From positions 1 to 6,670 of the forward strand of contig JAJQBM010000020.1 of NCBI GenBank assembly GCA_021203285.1: a DNA stretch of 6,670 nt, read 5' to 3'. Source of the DNA: Clostridiales bacterium (GTDB lineage: Bacteria > Bacillota > Clostridia > Lachnospirales > Lachnospiraceae). Position 1 is the stretch's first letter; every line of letters starts with the position of its first letter. Shown here piece after piece: positions 6,527 to 6,670 of this stretch. The notes beneath the pieces were generated by a model, which saw only the letters and a program-made list of their open reading frames with translations, did not search any database and was not told where the DNA came from. The translations under genes and the position numbers were made by a program.

Positions 6527-6670
6527 TTCATAAGATTTCGGCTGCAGTTCGTAATAAGTTCTTTCAGTATTCGTTTTTCTGTAATCCCGTCTTTGACAGT
6601 TAGTACAGTCAAAGGATCGCTCCAAGCCTTGAAATTGATATGCTCCCCATATGGTAGACATTGAAAATAT
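6517..6670 (-). CDS. 3' end of an unidentified convergent gene (partial, runs off right edge)
   Basis: On the minus strand a frame is open from the right edge to TGA at 6519-6517, giving 50 residues with no start in the window. It begins with YFQCLPYGEHINFKAWSDP and ends with KELITNCSRNLMNYF. The composition looks like a normal protein: alternating hydrophobic strand-like residues (PLTVLTVKDG) followed by an amphipathic helix (TEKRILKELITNC). It would converge on the dtxR-like gene and overlap its last 10 bases. I do not recognise the family. The region is about 36% GC against about 55-60% in dnaB. Another minus frame (6661-6458) begins with ATG but overlaps the regulator by 69 bases and looks less protein-like. 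The call rests on frame quality only. Confidence 0.38.
   Translation of the reverse strand, partial: YFQCLPYGEHINFKAWSDPLTVLTVKDGITEKRILKELITNCSRNLMNYF
6591..6614. repeat. Near-perfect inverted repeat (10-bp arms, 4-nt loop)
   Basis: CTTTGACAGT at 6591-6600 and ACAGTCAAAG at 6605-6614 pair at nine of ten positions (one A-A mismatch) around TAGT. No T tract follows on the plus strand. In the putative minus-strand reading frame the same bases encode LTVLTVKD, so the symmetry may come from that repeated coding pattern. Otherwise it could be an RNA hairpin or a protein binding site. Confidence 0.4.

Noticed and set aside
6458..6661. Minus-strand frame of 67 residues starting with ATG at 6661
   Set aside because: It overlaps the regulator gene by 69 bases and has an unlikely composition. 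The alternative minus frame ending at 6517 fits better.

Overview
The window looks like chromosomal core DNA of a Bacillota/Clostridia bacterium, most likely a fairly GC-rich member of the Lachnospiraceae. Three things suggest this: the gene order gdpP-rplI-dnaB, which is conserved in Bacillota; strong AGGAGG-type ribosome binding sites; and an LTA-synthase-type polymerase beside the cluster. The family-level placement is an inference from protein style, not from a marker gene.

Layout. Positions 1-2082 (+) hold an LTA-synthase-family membrane sulfatase-fold gene. Its 5' end lies outside the window and it is interrupted by an in-frame TAA at 1552-1554. Reading frame, motifs and metal ligands continue normally after that stop. 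Positions 2083-2230 are a compact intergenic region with a rho-independent terminator, a short inverted repeat and an extended -10 promoter. The promoter drives a tightly packed same-strand cluster: gdpP (c-di-AMP phosphodiesterase, 2231-4264), rplI (ribosomal protein L9, 4289-4735), dnaB (replicative helicase, 4775-6103) and a DtxR/MntR-family metalloregulator (6119-6526). The gaps inside the cluster are 24, 39 and 15 nt with no visible terminator, so it probably forms one operon. From about 6520 to the end the base composition drops to roughly 36% GC. This stretch probably holds the 3' end of a convergent minus-strand gene running off the right edge.

How the genes fit together. GdpP sets cyclic-di-AMP level, L9 and DnaB serve translation and replication, and the DtxR-like protein should sense Mn or Fe. 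The LTA-synthase-like gene sits directly upstream of gdpP. In Staphylococcus aureus, loss of GdpP suppresses the need for LtaS, so a nonsense-interrupted LTA-synthase relative next to gdpP is the most thought-provoking feature here.

I do not see a novel system. The points worth a second look are the ochre stop, the mixed MntR/DtxR metal ligand set of the regulator, and the composition change with an unidentified convergent reading frame at the right edge. I see no tRNA, rRNA, CRISPR array, insertion sequence or recognisable riboswitch.
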